Assembly (NCBI GenBank): GCA_021770755.1
Contig: JAETQI010000028.1
Coordinates: forward strand, 1 to 64,000
Length of the DNA stretch: 64,000 bases
Direction of reading: 5' to 3'
From: Lachnospiraceae bacterium
Lineage (GTDB): Bacteria; Bacillota; Clostridia; Lachnospirales; Lachnospiraceae
This document shows positions 51,369 through 60,696 of the stretch, in pieces (positions within the stretch are counted from its first letter, which is position 1; each line of letters opens with the position of its first letter). Below the pieces are notes generated by a model. It did no database searches. It had not been told where the DNA came from and saw only the letters and a list, made by a program, of their open reading frames with translations. The position numbers were made by a program, and so were the translations under genes.

Positions 51369-53750
51369 TTATCTGACCTGTTCCTGCGGCTTGGTCGTAA
51401 TGATTCGATACAGTTCCGTATCCTTCGGGAAGCGATCCACAAACGGAAGGATTGTACTGCCGTAAAAAAGAAGCCCTTCGCCTTCACCGCTGTGGGTGAC
51501 ATATGAGAGCTGATGGGGAGAAATATTCAGCTGTTTCGCAAGAATCTGCCGGTCGCCGGACGCCTGATTCAGCATGAACACATAGTCGGAGTTTTCAAAG
51601 ATGTTCTCAACCTCGCGGGAAGAAAGCAGGTCTTTGACGTTCTGTGTGATGCCGGTGGGAATGCCGCCCCACTTTCTGAAACGCTTCCAGATTTCTACCG
51701 TGTATGCCGCCGTCTGCTCCTCACGCAGCAAAAGATGCATCTCATCGATGTAGTAGCGTGTGGATTTGTGCGCTTCGCGGTTGATGGTAACGCGGTTCCA
51801 TACGGCATCCTGCACGATCAGCATGCCGATTTTCTTCAGCTGCTTGCCCAGCTCCTTGATGTCAAAGGACACAATGCGGTTTTCGATGTTGATGCTGGTG
51901 CGGTGATTGAACACATTCAGAGAACCGGTGACATAGATTTCAAGCGCCGTTGCAATGTACTGTGCCTCCTTTTCCTCCTGCGTCAGCAGCGCATTGTACA
52001 GATCCTCCAGTATCGGCATGTTCTCCGGCACGGGGTCAGCCAGGTAATCCCGGTAAACCATACGGACACAGCGGTCGATGATGGTCTTTTCCACCGGCTG
52101 CAGCCCCTCCTTGCCGCCTATAATCAGCTCACAGAGGGAAAGAATGAAGTCGGATTTCAGACTCAGAGGGTTTTCATCGTCGCTGTAATTCAGGTTCAGG
52201 TCCATGGGATTGATGTAGTCGCTGGAAGTGGGCGAGATTTTGATGACCTGCCCGCCCAGGCGTTCTACCAGCGTGCCGTATTCCGATTCCGGGTCGCAGA
52301 TGATGATGTCGTCATCCGTCACGAAGAATACATTGGCGATCTCACGCTTAGCGGCAAAGGATTTGCCGGAACCGGGCGTGCCGAGAATCAGTCCGTTCGG
52401 GTTTTTGAGAAGCTTTCTATCCACCATGATCAGATTGTTGGACAGAGCGTTGATGCCGCAGTAGAGCGCCTCCTTGCCGCTCTGAAACAGCTCCTGCGTA
52501 GTGAACGGTACGAAAATCGCCACACTGGAAGTGGTCATGCCGCGCTCAATCTCCACCTGATTCAGTCCCAGCGGCAGACTGCTCATCAGACCTTCTTCCT
52601 GCTGGAAGTCGAGGCGGGTCAGCTGGCAGTTGTATTTCTGGGCAATAGAGCCTGCCTGGAACACATTGTTTTCCAGCTGCTGTTTGGTTTCTGCCACATT
52701 CAGAACCAGAAATGTCAGCAGGAACATGCGCTCATTTCTGGACTGCAAGTCCTGCAGGAGCTTTTTCGCCTCATTGCCATAGGTGGCCAGGTCGCTGGGA
52801 ATGATGTCCATATCATACCCGGCGCGAACGGCCTTTTTCTGTTCCTCGATGGTCATTTTCTGCAGGTCGGTAATTTTGCGCTTGATGGTTCTGATGGCCT
52901 TGACCTGATCCACCGACTGAACATGCATGGTTACGATCAGGCTGCTCTGCATATCCAAAAAGTCAGCCAGCATCCGGTCATTCAGCTCCGGCGCAAGAAT
53001 CTGCAGGAAAGAGACCTGCCCGATTTTCCTGCCCATGGTGAAGTTTTTGCCGGTTCGGAACGAGAAGGCGCTTGGTGCAATGAAATCCTTCACGGAAAGT
53101 CCGGTCGGAGCCAGCCAGTCCCAGTCAAAGAGGAAAGGCTGCTGCTCATCCATATGGAAAATACCATGAAGAAGCTCCAGCCTCTGTTTTCCGTTCAACG
53201 GGTCAGCCTGAACGCCCAGACGCTTGAAATTATTGAGTACATCTGTCTCAATACGCTCCAGGCGAAGCTTGGCGCTTTTCAGTGAATCCGCCTCAACGCC
53301 AAAGGTCAGATACTTGGTCTTGATGAGACCGTTGTTGCCCTTGGCCAGCTGATTTTTCAGCATCTGGGTGTACTCTGTACGAATACTGTCGTAGTCATCG
53401 CCTTTCAGCGGAATGGCAATGCGCTCCGAATAGGTATCCTTGTTCGCCGCTGCATTGATAAAGGACAGCTCAAAGCGCACGGAGCTGTCAAAGTAGTTGA
53501 GGAAATCGCACCAGCCGTCAAAAATGGCGGTTTTATCTTCATTCTGATTCAGCTGATAGTTGATGTCCTGGAACTGCACCGTCTTGGTGTAATAATGATC
53601 GGTCACGCGGCAGATGCCGTCCGGGAACATGCGCTGAAAGGGGATGGAATTCTGTGCGGATTTGTGCCTTTTGTCCTGTCGTCTGGCGTTCTGAATGGCA
53701 GCGTTAATCTGCTGCTTTTCCGCTCTTGTGAGCTTTTTCGCCTTGGACAA
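51369..53750 (-). CDS. virB4: VirB4-type conjugation ATPase
   Basis: A 793-residue ATPase that powers the type IV secretion channel. Walker A is GTPGSGKSFAAK (about 455), Walker B region DDDIIICDPESEY (about 480), and the C-terminal lobe shows RYYIDEMHLLLRE (about 675) and ITQNVKDLLSS. The N-terminal half has the VirB4/TraE pattern (FELSFINAAANK, MHVQSVDQVKAIRTIKRKI). The TTG start at 53750 follows AGGAGG by 9 bases and lies within the PrgI gene, a 47-base overlap. It is complete and lacks obvious defects. Confidence 0.93.
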   Translation of the reverse strand: MSKAKKLTRAEKQQINAAIQNARRQDKRHKSAQNSIPFQRMFPDGICRVTDHYYTKTVQFQDINYQLNQNEDKTAIFDGWCDFLNYFDSSVRFELSFINAAANKDTYSERIAIPLKGDDYDSIRTEYTQMLKNQLAKGNNGLIKTKYLTFGVEADSLKSAKLRLERIETDVLNNFKRLGVQADPLNGKQRLELLHGIFHMDEQQPFLFDWDWLAPTGLSVKDFIAPSAFSFRTGKNFTMGRKIGQVSFLQILAPELNDRMLADFLDMQSSLIVTMHVQSVDQVKAIRTIKRKITDLQKMTIEEQKKAVRAGYDMDIIPSDLATYGNEAKKLLQDLQSRNERMFLLTFLVLNVAETKQQLENNVFQAGSIAQKYNCQLTRLDFQQEEGLMSSLPLGLNQVEIERGMTTSSVAIFVPFTTQELFQSGKEALYCGINALSNNLIMVDRKLLKNPNGLILGTPGSGKSFAAKREIANVFFVTDDDIIICDPESEYGTLVERLGGQVIKISPTSSDYINPMDLNLNYSDDENPLSLKSDFILSLCELIIGGKEGLQPVEKTIIDRCVRMVYRDYLADPVPENMPILEDLYNALLTQEEKEAQYIATALEIYVTGSLNVFNHRTSINIENRIVSFDIKELGKQLKKIGMLIVQDAVWNRVTINREAHKSTRYYIDEMHLLLREEQTAAYTVEIWKRFRKWGGIPTGITQNVKDLLSSREVENIFENSDYVFMLNQASGDRQILAKQLNISPHQLSYVTHSGEGEGLLFYGSTILPFVDRFPKDTELYRIITTKPQEQVR

Positions 53751-54102
53751 TCTTCTGTACCTCCTTATCCAGTTTTTCCTGCCGCATCACGGCAGAATAG
53801 AAATTGTTGGTTTTGTACGGCCGCTCCTTCGGGCGGATAAAACTGACCTGCACGATATTGCGGATGATCTTTTCCAGAGGCTGTCCATTCTTCTCATACA
53901 TGGCAAACATGAAAAAAGGCAGCATGACAAGCACCATGAGAAGCGTTGCCGTACTGCTGCTGACGTGTCCCTTGATGAGGAAAAAGACCGGAAGCCCCAC
54001 CAGAAGCCCTGCACCAAAGCAGACGATCTGGCGTTTGGTCAGGTTGAAGGCGACCTTGGTTTTGACTGCGTTCATGTCCTTGGGTACGGGTACATATGCC
54101 AT
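53704..54102 (-). CDS. PrgI-family conjugation membrane protein
   Basis: A 132-residue protein with a basic start (VPVPKDMNAVKTKVAFNLTKRQ, the PrgI signature) and two membrane helices (IVCFGAGLLVGLPVFFLI, ATLLMVLVMLPFFMFAMY). PrgI corresponds to VirB3 and anchors VirB4 to the membrane. Its 3' end overlaps virB4, so they are translationally coupled. The ATG has AAGGAGG upstream. Confidence 0.88.
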   Translation of the reverse strand: MAYVPVPKDMNAVKTKVAFNLTKRQIVCFGAGLLVGLPVFFLIKGHVSSSTATLLMVLVMLPFFMFAMYEKNGQPLEKIIRNIVQVSFIRPKERPYKTNNFYSAVMRQEKLDKEVQKIVQGEKAHKSGKAAD

Positions 54103-54117
54103 TCTGATTCCACCTCC

Positions 54118-54981
54118 TTAGTGTGCGTTGAACACGCTCTTGGCCAGCGAGCTGGTCTTGAACAGCGTGAAGCACAGCAGCACTGTATAACCCATAACCG
54201 TCCAGATTGCCATGGAGATATCGCTCTCCACGACCATGTTCTGTACCAGGACAGCATAGATTGCCACGCAGACAATGATTAAGAAGCCCTGAAACGCCAG
54301 CGCGAACAGGCTTCTGAGATAGTTCTGACCCATCTGGCTCCATTCATGATTCATCATGGTGGACATCGGAATCGGCGCTACCGATGTAACCAGATAGATC
54401 TCGATCATTCTGCCGAAGCAGATGAGCATAATGATGATGGACAGGATATGCATGGTCACGCCCACAATCATGGATTGGAACCACAGTCCGATCAGACTGG
54501 AAAGCTCCATGGCCATCAGCGTTTCCTCAAGCCCTTCTGTAACAAGCTCGATATCCGTATTGCCAACGATAATACCGGCGGCGTTGTTCACCACATTCTG
54601 CGAGACATCGAACACTGCCATGACGATGTTCCAGGTGTTGGACACGATCAAAATGGCGCAGGCGGTCTTGAATACCCACATGAGAATCGACCAGGTGTCG
54701 AAATCATGCATGTTGTTCTTATCCATAATAATGCGGATGAATTCCATGGTCATAACCAGCGCCAGAATGATGCCGGCTATAGGCAGAATCACATTGTTGG
54801 ACAGGTTCTGAATCATATGGAAGATGCCGCTGTTCCAGCCCTGCGGCGTCTGACCGACCTGCGTTGCGATATCTCCGACCTTGGTATTTACCGATTCCAC
54901 CATGCCGGTCAGGTTGGATGCAATCGCTCCGGCAAGAAGCTCCTTGAGCCATTCTGTCAGCGTGTTGAGCAATAAATCCAA
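54118..54981 (-). CDS. VirB6/TrbL-like conjugation channel protein
   Basis: A 287-residue polytopic membrane protein with about six hydrophobic helices (for example NNVILPIAGIILALVMTMEF, GVTMHILSIIIMLICF, FALAFQGFLIIVCVAIYAVL) after an amphipathic N-terminus. This fits the CD0411/TrbL-type VirB6 proteins that form the inner channel. The start is TTG at 54981, with AGGAGG 10 bases upstream. It follows the Maff2 gene and precedes PrgI, the usual order in Tn1549-type elements. Confidence 0.88.
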   Translation of the reverse strand: MDLLLNTLTEWLKELLAGAIASNLTGMVESVNTKVGDIATQVGQTPQGWNSGIFHMIQNLSNNVILPIAGIILALVMTMEFIRIIMDKNNMHDFDTWSILMWVFKTACAILIVSNTWNIVMAVFDVSQNVVNNAAGIIVGNTDIELVTEGLEETLMAMELSSLIGLWFQSMIVGVTMHILSIIIMLICFGRMIEIYLVTSVAPIPMSTMMNHEWSQMGQNYLRSLFALAFQGFLIIVCVAIYAVLVQNMVVESDISMAIWTVMGYTVLLCFTLFKTSSLAKSVFNAH

Positions 54982-55001
54982 TCGGTATCAACCTCCTTTC
55001 C

Positions 55002-55031
55002 GGCTCCCCCTGTACTATGGCAGAGGGAGCC
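55002..55031 (-). other. GC-rich hairpin before the VirB6-like gene
   Basis: GGCTCCC and GGGAGCC form a stem in the 86-base gap between the Maff2 gene and the VirB6-like gene; no T-run follows. It may be an RNA-processing or stability element. Confidence 0.45.
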
Positions 55032-55067
55032 TCGGATTTTACTCACTTCTGTCTTGCTGTGTGGCGA

Positions 55068-55283
55068 TTAACCGAAAAGGCCGGAAAGCAGGGGAACAAG
55101 GGTCATGCCGATGAGCGCGACACCGCCGCCCGCCATGAGCTGCTTCATGCCCTGGCTCTTCGCGCCGGGGTTGTCATTGCCGTAACCTTCCATGAGGTTC
55201 ACGACACCCCAGATTGCGAGACCTGCGCCCAGGGCGATAACGAGAGTCTGAAGAACACCTACTGCGCTGTTGAAAAATGCCAT
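55068..55283 (-). CDS. Maff2-family membrane protein
   Basis: A 71-residue protein with two transmembrane helices (LQTLVIALGAGLAIWGVV, GGGVALIGMTLVPLLSGLF) joined by EGYGNDNPGAKSQGMKQLM. This is the Maff2 family, a small integral membrane protein of Tn1549-type conjugation machinery likely to be the VirB2/pilin-like subunit; that role is inferred. The ribosome binding site is weak. Confidence 0.88.
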   Translation of the reverse strand: MAFFNSAVGVLQTLVIALGAGLAIWGVVNLMEGYGNDNPGAKSQGMKQLMAGGGVALIGMTLVPLLSGLFG

Positions 55284-55313
55284 ATTCCGATTTGCCGGAA
55301 TCCTGCGGGAGTA

Positions 55314-55484
55314 TTACTGATAATGCTGTTGTCTCCGGATTGCAAAAGCCGGAACGGACTGCTTCAGCGCTTTCATGGCTGCTGAAACCTCCCGATTCCG
55401 GCGTCTCCTTTCATTTTTGAATTGTTTTTGATGGTGATGTCCGTTCCGACCTTGCAATGAGAGTCGGTGTCTTTTTTCGTTCAT
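55314..55484 (-). CDS. Small basic protein of the transfer operon
   Basis: A 56-residue, very basic protein (MNEKRHRLSLQGRNGHHHQK, KNERRRRNREVSAAMK, AFAIRRQQHYQ) with no membrane segment. I do not recognise a family. A strong AGGAGG lies 7 bases before ATG 55484 and overlaps the virD4 stop, which supports translation. It is between virD4 and the Maff2 gene. It could bind nucleic acid. Confidence 0.6.
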   Translation of the reverse strand: MNEKRHRLSLQGRNGHHHQKQFKNERRRRNREVSAAMKALKQSVPAFAIRRQQHYQ

Positions 55485-55497
55485 CCGGTATCCTCCT

Positions 55498-56790
55498 TTA
55501 TTCACCGGCAGTTTCGGCGGTGTCCATCACGGATGCGTCTATTTCGTAGGTATCATAGACTTCATCCGGTTTTGGCTTCAATCTGCGGGACAGAAAGCGT
55601 TCAATATCGAATTCATTCCGCTTGTCCGCATCTGACAGGTATTTGTAATTCGGGTGCTTTGTGATGTCGTACTTATCCGACAGGAACGGGCGTACACCGC
55701 GCAGCTGCAGGATACATTTTCCGCCGTCCAGCACGGCCAGTTCATCCACCGTGGCAAGGTCTTTGCCCAGCTTCTGATAGTTCAAACTGTGGCTGACCTC
55801 GCGCCCGCGGCTCTCACCGGTGTTGAAGGTATCGATGGTCTCCTTGCCCAGCGTCTGATTCAGCTCCTTCAGGGTGGTCGGCTCCTTGCCGCCCAGGAAC
55901 AGGGACGTGTCGCAGTTGCCGATGATGGTATCGGCGCTGTCCTTATACAGAGCTTTCAACTGGGATTGCGCCTGAAGCACCAGGCAGGCGGAAATCTCGC
56001 GGCTTCGGATCGTCGCCATCAGTTTCTCCAGATTGGGAATCTGACCAATGTTGGCGCACTCGTCAATGAGGCAGCGCACATGAATCGGCAGACGCCCGCC
56101 GAACTCGTCATCCGCTTTTTCACAGAGCAGATTGAAGAGCTGGCTGTAAATCATGGAAATGAGGAAATTAAAGGTGCTGTCCGTGTCGCTCATGATGAGA
56201 AACAGAACGGTCTTCTGCGTATCGCCTTTCTTGGTTCCGCCCAGCGTATCCAGCTCCAGTTCATCATACATAGTGATCTCACGAAGCTCCTGAATGTCAA
56301 ACGGAGCAAGGCGCGCACCGGCGGAAATATTTATCGACTTAGCGGTCTTGCCGGCGGCTAATTTGTATTTCCGCCATTGACGCACTGCAAAATGATTGGG
56401 ATTTCGCTCGCCAAGCTCCCTGAACGCGATATCTACGTTGTTTTCAAAGGTTTCATCATCCTCACGCACCTCCATTGCATTGATGAATTCCACAAGTGTT
56501 GCAAAGTTCTGTTCCTCCTTCGGCGCTTCATAATAGATGTAGCCGATCAGCGCCGTGTAAAGCAGAGTCTCCGCTTTTAGCCAGAAATCATCGCCTCCTT
56601 TGCCTTCGCCCTTGGTGTTGGTGATCAGAGTGTTGACCAGTTTCAGGATATCCTTTTCGCTGTGAATATAGGCGAAGGGATTATAGTGCATCGACTTTTT
56701 GAAGTTGATGGTGTTGAATACCTTGATTTTGTACCCTGCGCGTTCCAGCAGCCGGCCGCACTCGACCAGGAGACTTCCTTTCGGGCCGCA
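55498..56790 (-). pseudogene. virD4: VirD4/TraG coupling ATPase, C-terminal part only
   Basis: From PKGSLLVECGRLLERAGYK onwards this is a clear VirD4-type coupling protein: NTINFKKSMHYNPFAYIH, VRCLIDECANIGQIPN (Walker B, DE), ATIRSREISACLVLQAQSQ, and KYLSDADKRNEFD at the end. About 430 residues remain. The N-terminal membrane anchor and the Walker A P-loop (normally just before PKG) are missing, and the frame upstream of about 56790 is unrelated. The protein cannot bind ATP as it stands. Either the IME on the right has inserted in the gene, with the 5' part beyond 64 kb, or a deletion has occurred. Confidence 0.82.
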
Positions 56791-56851
56791 TATTGAATGT
56801 TCCTGCCGGAGCTGCCTTGGGTGCTTTTGCTGTGGTTGTGTTCTGTGCCAT
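56681..56851 (-). CDS. Short ORF crossing the virD4/IME junction
   Basis: A 56-codon frame with an excellent AGGAGG 6 bases before ATG 56851. Its first ~21 codons (MAQNTTTAKAPKAAPAGTFN) look like a real N-terminus; the rest is an out-of-frame reading of virD4. It seems to be the start of an IME or ICE gene cut by the junction. The TFNMR end recalls a ribbon-helix-helix antitoxin start, but this is a guess. Confidence 0.4.
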   Translation of the reverse strand: MAQNTTTAKAPKAAPAGTFNMRPERKSPGRVRPAAGTRRVQNQGIQHHQLQKVDAL

Positions 56852-56893
56852 TCGATACCTCCTGTAAATGAGTAAAGCCAGACAGGGTGTGTG

Positions 56894-57069
56894 TCGGCAA
56901 CGAAGTCCGGCAACAGGCTTCAAAAAACCTGTAAAACACCTTATCTGGCTCTTTATACTATTCTTTATTTCTTTTTGATTTTCTCCGTTGCTTTGGTTGC
57001 CGGAAGAAGAAAAAGCCTTGCAAACAAAGGACTTTTGAAGATTCTGCCCGGCAACGGGGTCGGCAACGG
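56894..57069. repeat. Iteron-like YCGGCAACR repeats between virD4 and vapE
   Basis: Copies at 56894, 56907, 57048 and 57061 come as two pairs, each with exactly 13 bases between starts. Inverted copies (GTTGCCGG) lie near 56995 and at 57190-57198. The 250-base region has no gene other than the start of the short ORF, and precedes no gene start, so these may be sites for an IME replication or recombination protein. Confidence 0.6.
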
Positions 57070-57103
57070 GATAACAACCAGCCCTGCAACGGAGTGGTCA
57101 ATT

Positions 57104-58468
57104 TCAGAATGGAAGCTCCATCTGGCTCAGTTCTTCCTCGGTCAGTTCTTGAAAACCGTCCAAAGAATTTGAGCCTGTTGCTGATAGCCCGTTGCCGGGC
57201 GGTGGGGTTCGTTCCCATCCTCGCTGTCTGCCATACTTGGCAAAGATACGGGGATTGGAGAATGGTTTCCAGCCCTCAATGCTGTTGTTCATGATTTCGT
57301 TTATCTCTCGAATTTCCCATTGCTTCGGCTCGTCAAAGGCATGGTTCAGAGCTTCGGCATAAATCAGCTTGGAGCAGACCTGTGTGCCGCTAAAGTTATC
57401 AAGGAAAGACTGTATCAGTCCTGCCTTGGTGTCCTCCGGCATAAACTCCTTTTGCAGTTCTCGCAGTTCCTTTTCCATCTCCTTTGAAAGTGTCAGCTTC
57501 AAAGGGAAATTACGATAGATGAACATGGCTTCTGCCCACATCATATCAATGTAGGCTCTGGATGCTGTTTCATCTTCCAGAATGTGAACCTCGGCTTGCT
57601 CCGGGTGTACCATGATGGGCATAAATCTTCGGTTGCCGCTTCGGTCAAGCGGTAGGAAGTCCAGCGTGTTGGAGCTACCGCCAAATACACATTGACGAAG
57701 TCTGTCTGCCGGATGCGTTTCATACGGCACTTTGTAGGTCTCCTTTGTTCGGCTGATAAACGATTTGATGTCCTCAATGCTCTTGGCGTTGGCTGTAGCA
57801 ATCATTTCCGACATTTCGATTATCCAGTGTCCCTGCATTTTGCGGAACACATTCTCATCGTCAATCTTGCGGAGGTCATCGGAGAACCATTCGTCCTTGA
57901 CTGCCAGCAGGCGGAAGAAAGTGGACTTTCCTGCACCTTGCCCACCGACAAGGCAGAGCATGACTTCAAACTTACAGCCGGCTTTGAATACCCTGTGAAT
58001 TGCTCCCAACATGAACAGCCGCAAACATTGATAGACATATTCGCTTTCCTCTGCACCGAGATATTTTCTCAGAGCATGGCGGATGCGTTCTGTGCCGTCC
58101 CATTCCAGACTGTTCAAATAGTCCTGGATGGGGTGGTACTTGTTGCAGTCAGCTACGATGGCGATAGCTTTCTGGATTTTCTTCTCGCTGGTCAAAGCAT
58201 AGTTATCTTCCAGATAGAGCATGAGGTAGTTCAAATCCGTATCGTTCAGCGTGGCTGTCTGCTTTTTCCACCATAGCGGCTTTACAATGTCCACTCGTTC
58301 GGTCAGCAGATTGTAGCTGATAGCTCCTTGCAGAAGTGGGTCTTTCATAAAGACGGTCAGACAATTTCGGATGCTATTTTTAATAGCTCCGTTATCGGTC
58401 AAGTCCAGACTTCCTCGGACTTCTGCTATGCCTTGGCTCAATTCTTCTTTCTGCAAATCGCTGTTCAA
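57104..58468 (-). CDS. VapE-type primase-helicase ATPase
   Basis: A 454-residue protein of the VapE (virulence-associated E) family: VGGQGAGKSTFFRLLAVKD Walker A (about 175), HWIIEMSEMIATANA (Walker B-like), FISRTKETYKVPYETHP and FGGSSNTLDFLPLDRSGNRRF, the family's arginine-rich signature. VapE proteins are SF3-like helicases used in replication of phages and islands. The TTG start follows GAGG by 9 bases and overlaps the primase gene by 77 bases, so they are coupled. The protein lies at the IME's left end and probably replicates it. Confidence 0.9.
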   Translation of the reverse strand: MNSDLQKEELSQGIAEVRGSLDLTDNGAIKNSIRNCLTVFMKDPLLQGAISYNLLTERVDIVKPLWWKKQTATLNDTDLNYLMLYLEDNYALTSEKKIQKAIAIVADCNKYHPIQDYLNSLEWDGTERIRHALRKYLGAEESEYVYQCLRLFMLGAIHRVFKAGCKFEVMLCLVGGQGAGKSTFFRLLAVKDEWFSDDLRKIDDENVFRKMQGHWIIEMSEMIATANAKSIEDIKSFISRTKETYKVPYETHPADRLRQCVFGGSSNTLDFLPLDRSGNRRFMPIMVHPEQAEVHILEDETASRAYIDMMWAEAMFIYRNFPLKLTLSKEMEKELRELQKEFMPEDTKAGLIQSFLDNFSGTQVCSKLIYAEALNHAFDEPKQWEIREINEIMNNSIEGWKPFSNPRIFAKYGRQRGWERTPPPGNGLSATGSNSLDGFQELTEEELSQMELPF

Positions 58469-59018
58469 GTTTCATCACCTCGTTTCTTTGCTCCGCTACA
58501 AGAGCCTGTCTTTCTTCGGGAGACCCGTCAATCAAAGTATCAAGAAGATATTCGATGTAGCTTGTCTTTTGCAGGGCTTCCACGAAAAGCGGATGCCATT
58601 CATCCTCCGGCGTTTGTGGGTCGTATTGTCTTTCCCAGCTTCGCAGAAGATGAAAGTAGTCGGACAGCACTCTGAAACATCGTGCTTCCTCTTTCTGATA
58701 AAGCTGCTCGGCAGTAGGCTCTCGGATTTTCGGTCTGACTGTTGGCTTGTGTCTGCTGTCATAGCCGATACCAAAATCATCAGCCAGCTTCATAGCGGCT
58801 TCTTTGCAGGGCAGACCGAACAGCCGGGAAACAAAATCAACTGCATCTCCGTCCGCTTGGCAAGCAAAGCAATGAAAACGCTTATCGACTTTCATGCTTG
58901 GGTTCTTGTCATTGTGAAAGGGGCAGACTGCCATGCCGTTGCGATTAACTTTAATGCCGTACATTTCTGCCGCCTGTCGGGTGGTAACATTGCCTTTTAC
59001 TGCTTCAAATACATTCAT
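58392..59018 (-). CDS. CHC2 zinc-finger primase-like protein
   Basis: A 208-residue protein with the DnaG-type zinc finger AVCPFHNDKNPSMKVDKRFH and HCFACQADGDAVDFV, plus a C-terminal helical part (RSWERQYDPQTPEDEW, RQALVAEQRNEVMKLEQR). It lacks the TOPRIM catalytic domain, so it needs VapE or host primase. It is directly upstream of vapE. ATG 59018 has AAAGGAAG upstream. Confidence 0.88.
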   Translation of the reverse strand: MNVFEAVKGNVTTRQAAEMYGIKVNRNGMAVCPFHNDKNPSMKVDKRFHCFACQADGDAVDFVSRLFGLPCKEAAMKLADDFGIGYDSRHKPTVRPKIREPTAEQLYQKEEARCFRVLSDYFHLLRSWERQYDPQTPEDEWHPLFVEALQKTSYIEYLLDTLIDGSPEERQALVAEQRNEVMKLEQRFAERRIEPRHSRSPRKSGLDR

Positions 59019-59038
59019 TGCATCTTCCTTTCGGGGAA

Positions 59039-59080
59039 CAAAAAAGCACTCGACATTTTCAAAATGAAAACGGCAAGTGC
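59039..59080 (-). terminator. Terminator between mobL and the CHC2 gene
   Basis: An imperfect 16-bp stem (GGCACTTGCCGTTTTCA with TGAAAATGTCGAGTGC on the minus strand) followed by TTTTTT. Confidence 0.7.
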
Positions 59081-59083
59081 CTG

Positions 59084-60652
59084 TTAGAGTTCCATATTCT
59101 GTTTTCGTTGGGGTTTCTGTTCCTGCGTGGACGGCTTCTCGGAATGGTCTGCCATGCGGTCATAGACGGATTGCTTCTGCGGTGCTTCCTTGCTTTCTTC
59201 TGTGCCGGGCGTTGCCTTGCGTACCCAATAGCGAATATCTTTGAGCTTCTGCAAGTCTGCCTGGACTTCTTCAAGGGGAACACGCAGCTCTGCGATTTCT
59301 TCAAGCAGCTTGGCACTTTCTTTTTTCAGTTCCTTTGCTGTGGTGGTCTTGGCTTCGGGGTGCTTGGTCAGAACAGCTCTGGCTCGTTCAAACTTTGCAA
59401 TTTCGGGATGCTCCTGTTTGAACTTCTCCTTGGATTTCTTGAAGTAGATTTTCTGATACTGCTCGTAAATTGGCTTGCACTCCTTGTAGGTGTCAAGGCT
59501 CAATAGAATGCTGTCAATCGTCTTAACTCGCTTTTCCTTTACTCGCATCTGTCCACGGAGATCTGCGGCATCCTTGCCGGAGTTCTCAATGTGGGCTTCC
59601 AAATCTTCCACGGTATGAAGTCCTTGGCGTTTCAGATAGCCGATGGCTTCCGTCACTTTCTTCAAATCCTGTGAAGCTGCTTTGCTTCGCCCGTGAGGTG
59701 TCCAGTCCTTTCGCTCATCCTTGCGGATGTCCAGATATTTCATCAGCAGACCCGGAAGCAAACTGGCTTCGTATGTGGCTTGCTCGGCAGCCAGTTCCTT
59801 GCGACACTCGTTAAGCTCCACAATCCAGTCACGGAGATTAGCGATAATCTTCTTGATGGACTGCATGATGCTGTTGGTCTTTCGGATTTCTCGGTTGAGA
59901 TTTCCGATGTCCGTTTTTATTCCTCGGCGTTCCATTGCGGTGACAGCCGGACCCATGTGGACGGTGGGGATTTGGTCAATGCCCTGTGCTTCATAGGAAC
60001 GCAAGTCCACTCGTTCCGGTCTGCCGTTGGCTTCCAGATATTTATTCTGAACATCCTGCCAACCCATACGCCAGACCATTCCATATTTGCGTTCGTTCCA
60101 GTCAACGGTGTTTTCCTTGTGGCTTTTCCAGTTGCCGGAGGGGAGGCGGATGCGTTCTCCGTTCTCGTCAAGGTCGTAAGCCTTGCGAGCCTTGGGAAGC
60201 CACTTTCCGTTTTCGTCCATTGCTCGCATTGTCAGCAAAACATGAGCGTGAGGATTGTGACCGGGCGGGTACGGGTCGTGAATGGCAATGTCAGCAATCA
60301 TCCCTTTGGAAACAAAAAACTCGTCGCAGTATTCTTTGACGAGCTTCACATATTGTTCTTCGGGAACTTCTCTCGGAAGTGGAAGATGGAATCTTCGGGC
60401 AAGCTGTGAGTTCCATTGATTTTCGATTTTCTCAACGGCGTTCCAGAGCGTGTTGCGGTCTGCGTACTCTCTTGGAGCATTTGGGGGAAGCATTATTTCT
60501 GTGTGCGTGATACCTTCCTTTTCATCGTAGGTTTTGATTTTCTTATCGTATTGGCTGTATAGCTTCTCGCCACTTTGATAAGCGGCGGCAGCAACAGCCG
60601 ATTCGCCCTCGCTTCGTTGGACAATGCGAACATCAAAGTGCGGACAAGGCAT
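59084..60652 (-). CDS. MobA/MobL (MobQ-type) relaxase of the IME
   Basis: A protein of about 522 residues. The N-terminal relaxase domain has CPHFDVRIVQRSEGESAVAAAAYQSGE, the HNPHAHVLLTMRAM histidine motif (about 132-145) and conserved GMVWRMGWQDVQNKYL; the C-terminal half is a coiled coil (EELAELRVPLEEVQADLQKL-like). It nicks the IME's oriT so that an ICE's mating channel can move it. ATG 60652 is chosen: AAAGGAGG precedes it and the longer frame runs through hairpins. It is complete. Confidence 0.9.
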   Translation of the reverse strand: MPCPHFDVRIVQRSEGESAVAAAAYQSGEKLYSQYDKKIKTYDEKEGITHTEIMLPPNAPREYADRNTLWNAVEKIENQWNSQLARRFHLPLPREVPEEQYVKLVKEYCDEFFVSKGMIADIAIHDPYPPGHNPHAHVLLTMRAMDENGKWLPKARKAYDLDENGERIRLPSGNWKSHKENTVDWNERKYGMVWRMGWQDVQNKYLEANGRPERVDLRSYEAQGIDQIPTVHMGPAVTAMERRGIKTDIGNLNREIRKTNSIMQSIKKIIANLRDWIVELNECRKELAAEQATYEASLLPGLLMKYLDIRKDERKDWTPHGRSKAASQDLKKVTEAIGYLKRQGLHTVEDLEAHIENSGKDAADLRGQMRVKEKRVKTIDSILLSLDTYKECKPIYEQYQKIYFKKSKEKFKQEHPEIAKFERARAVLTKHPEAKTTTAKELKKESAKLLEEIAELRVPLEEVQADLQKLKDIRYWVRKATPGTEESKEAPQKQSVYDRMADHSEKPSTQEQKPQRKQNMEL

Positions 60653-60696
60653 AGGCGTGACCTCCTTTCTTGGTCGGGATAGAGAGAATTGGACAA

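Noticed and set aside
56894-57069. CRISPR-like repeats
   Set aside because: The repeats are only about 9 bases with 4-base or ~130-base gaps; there are no spacers of constant length and no cas genes.
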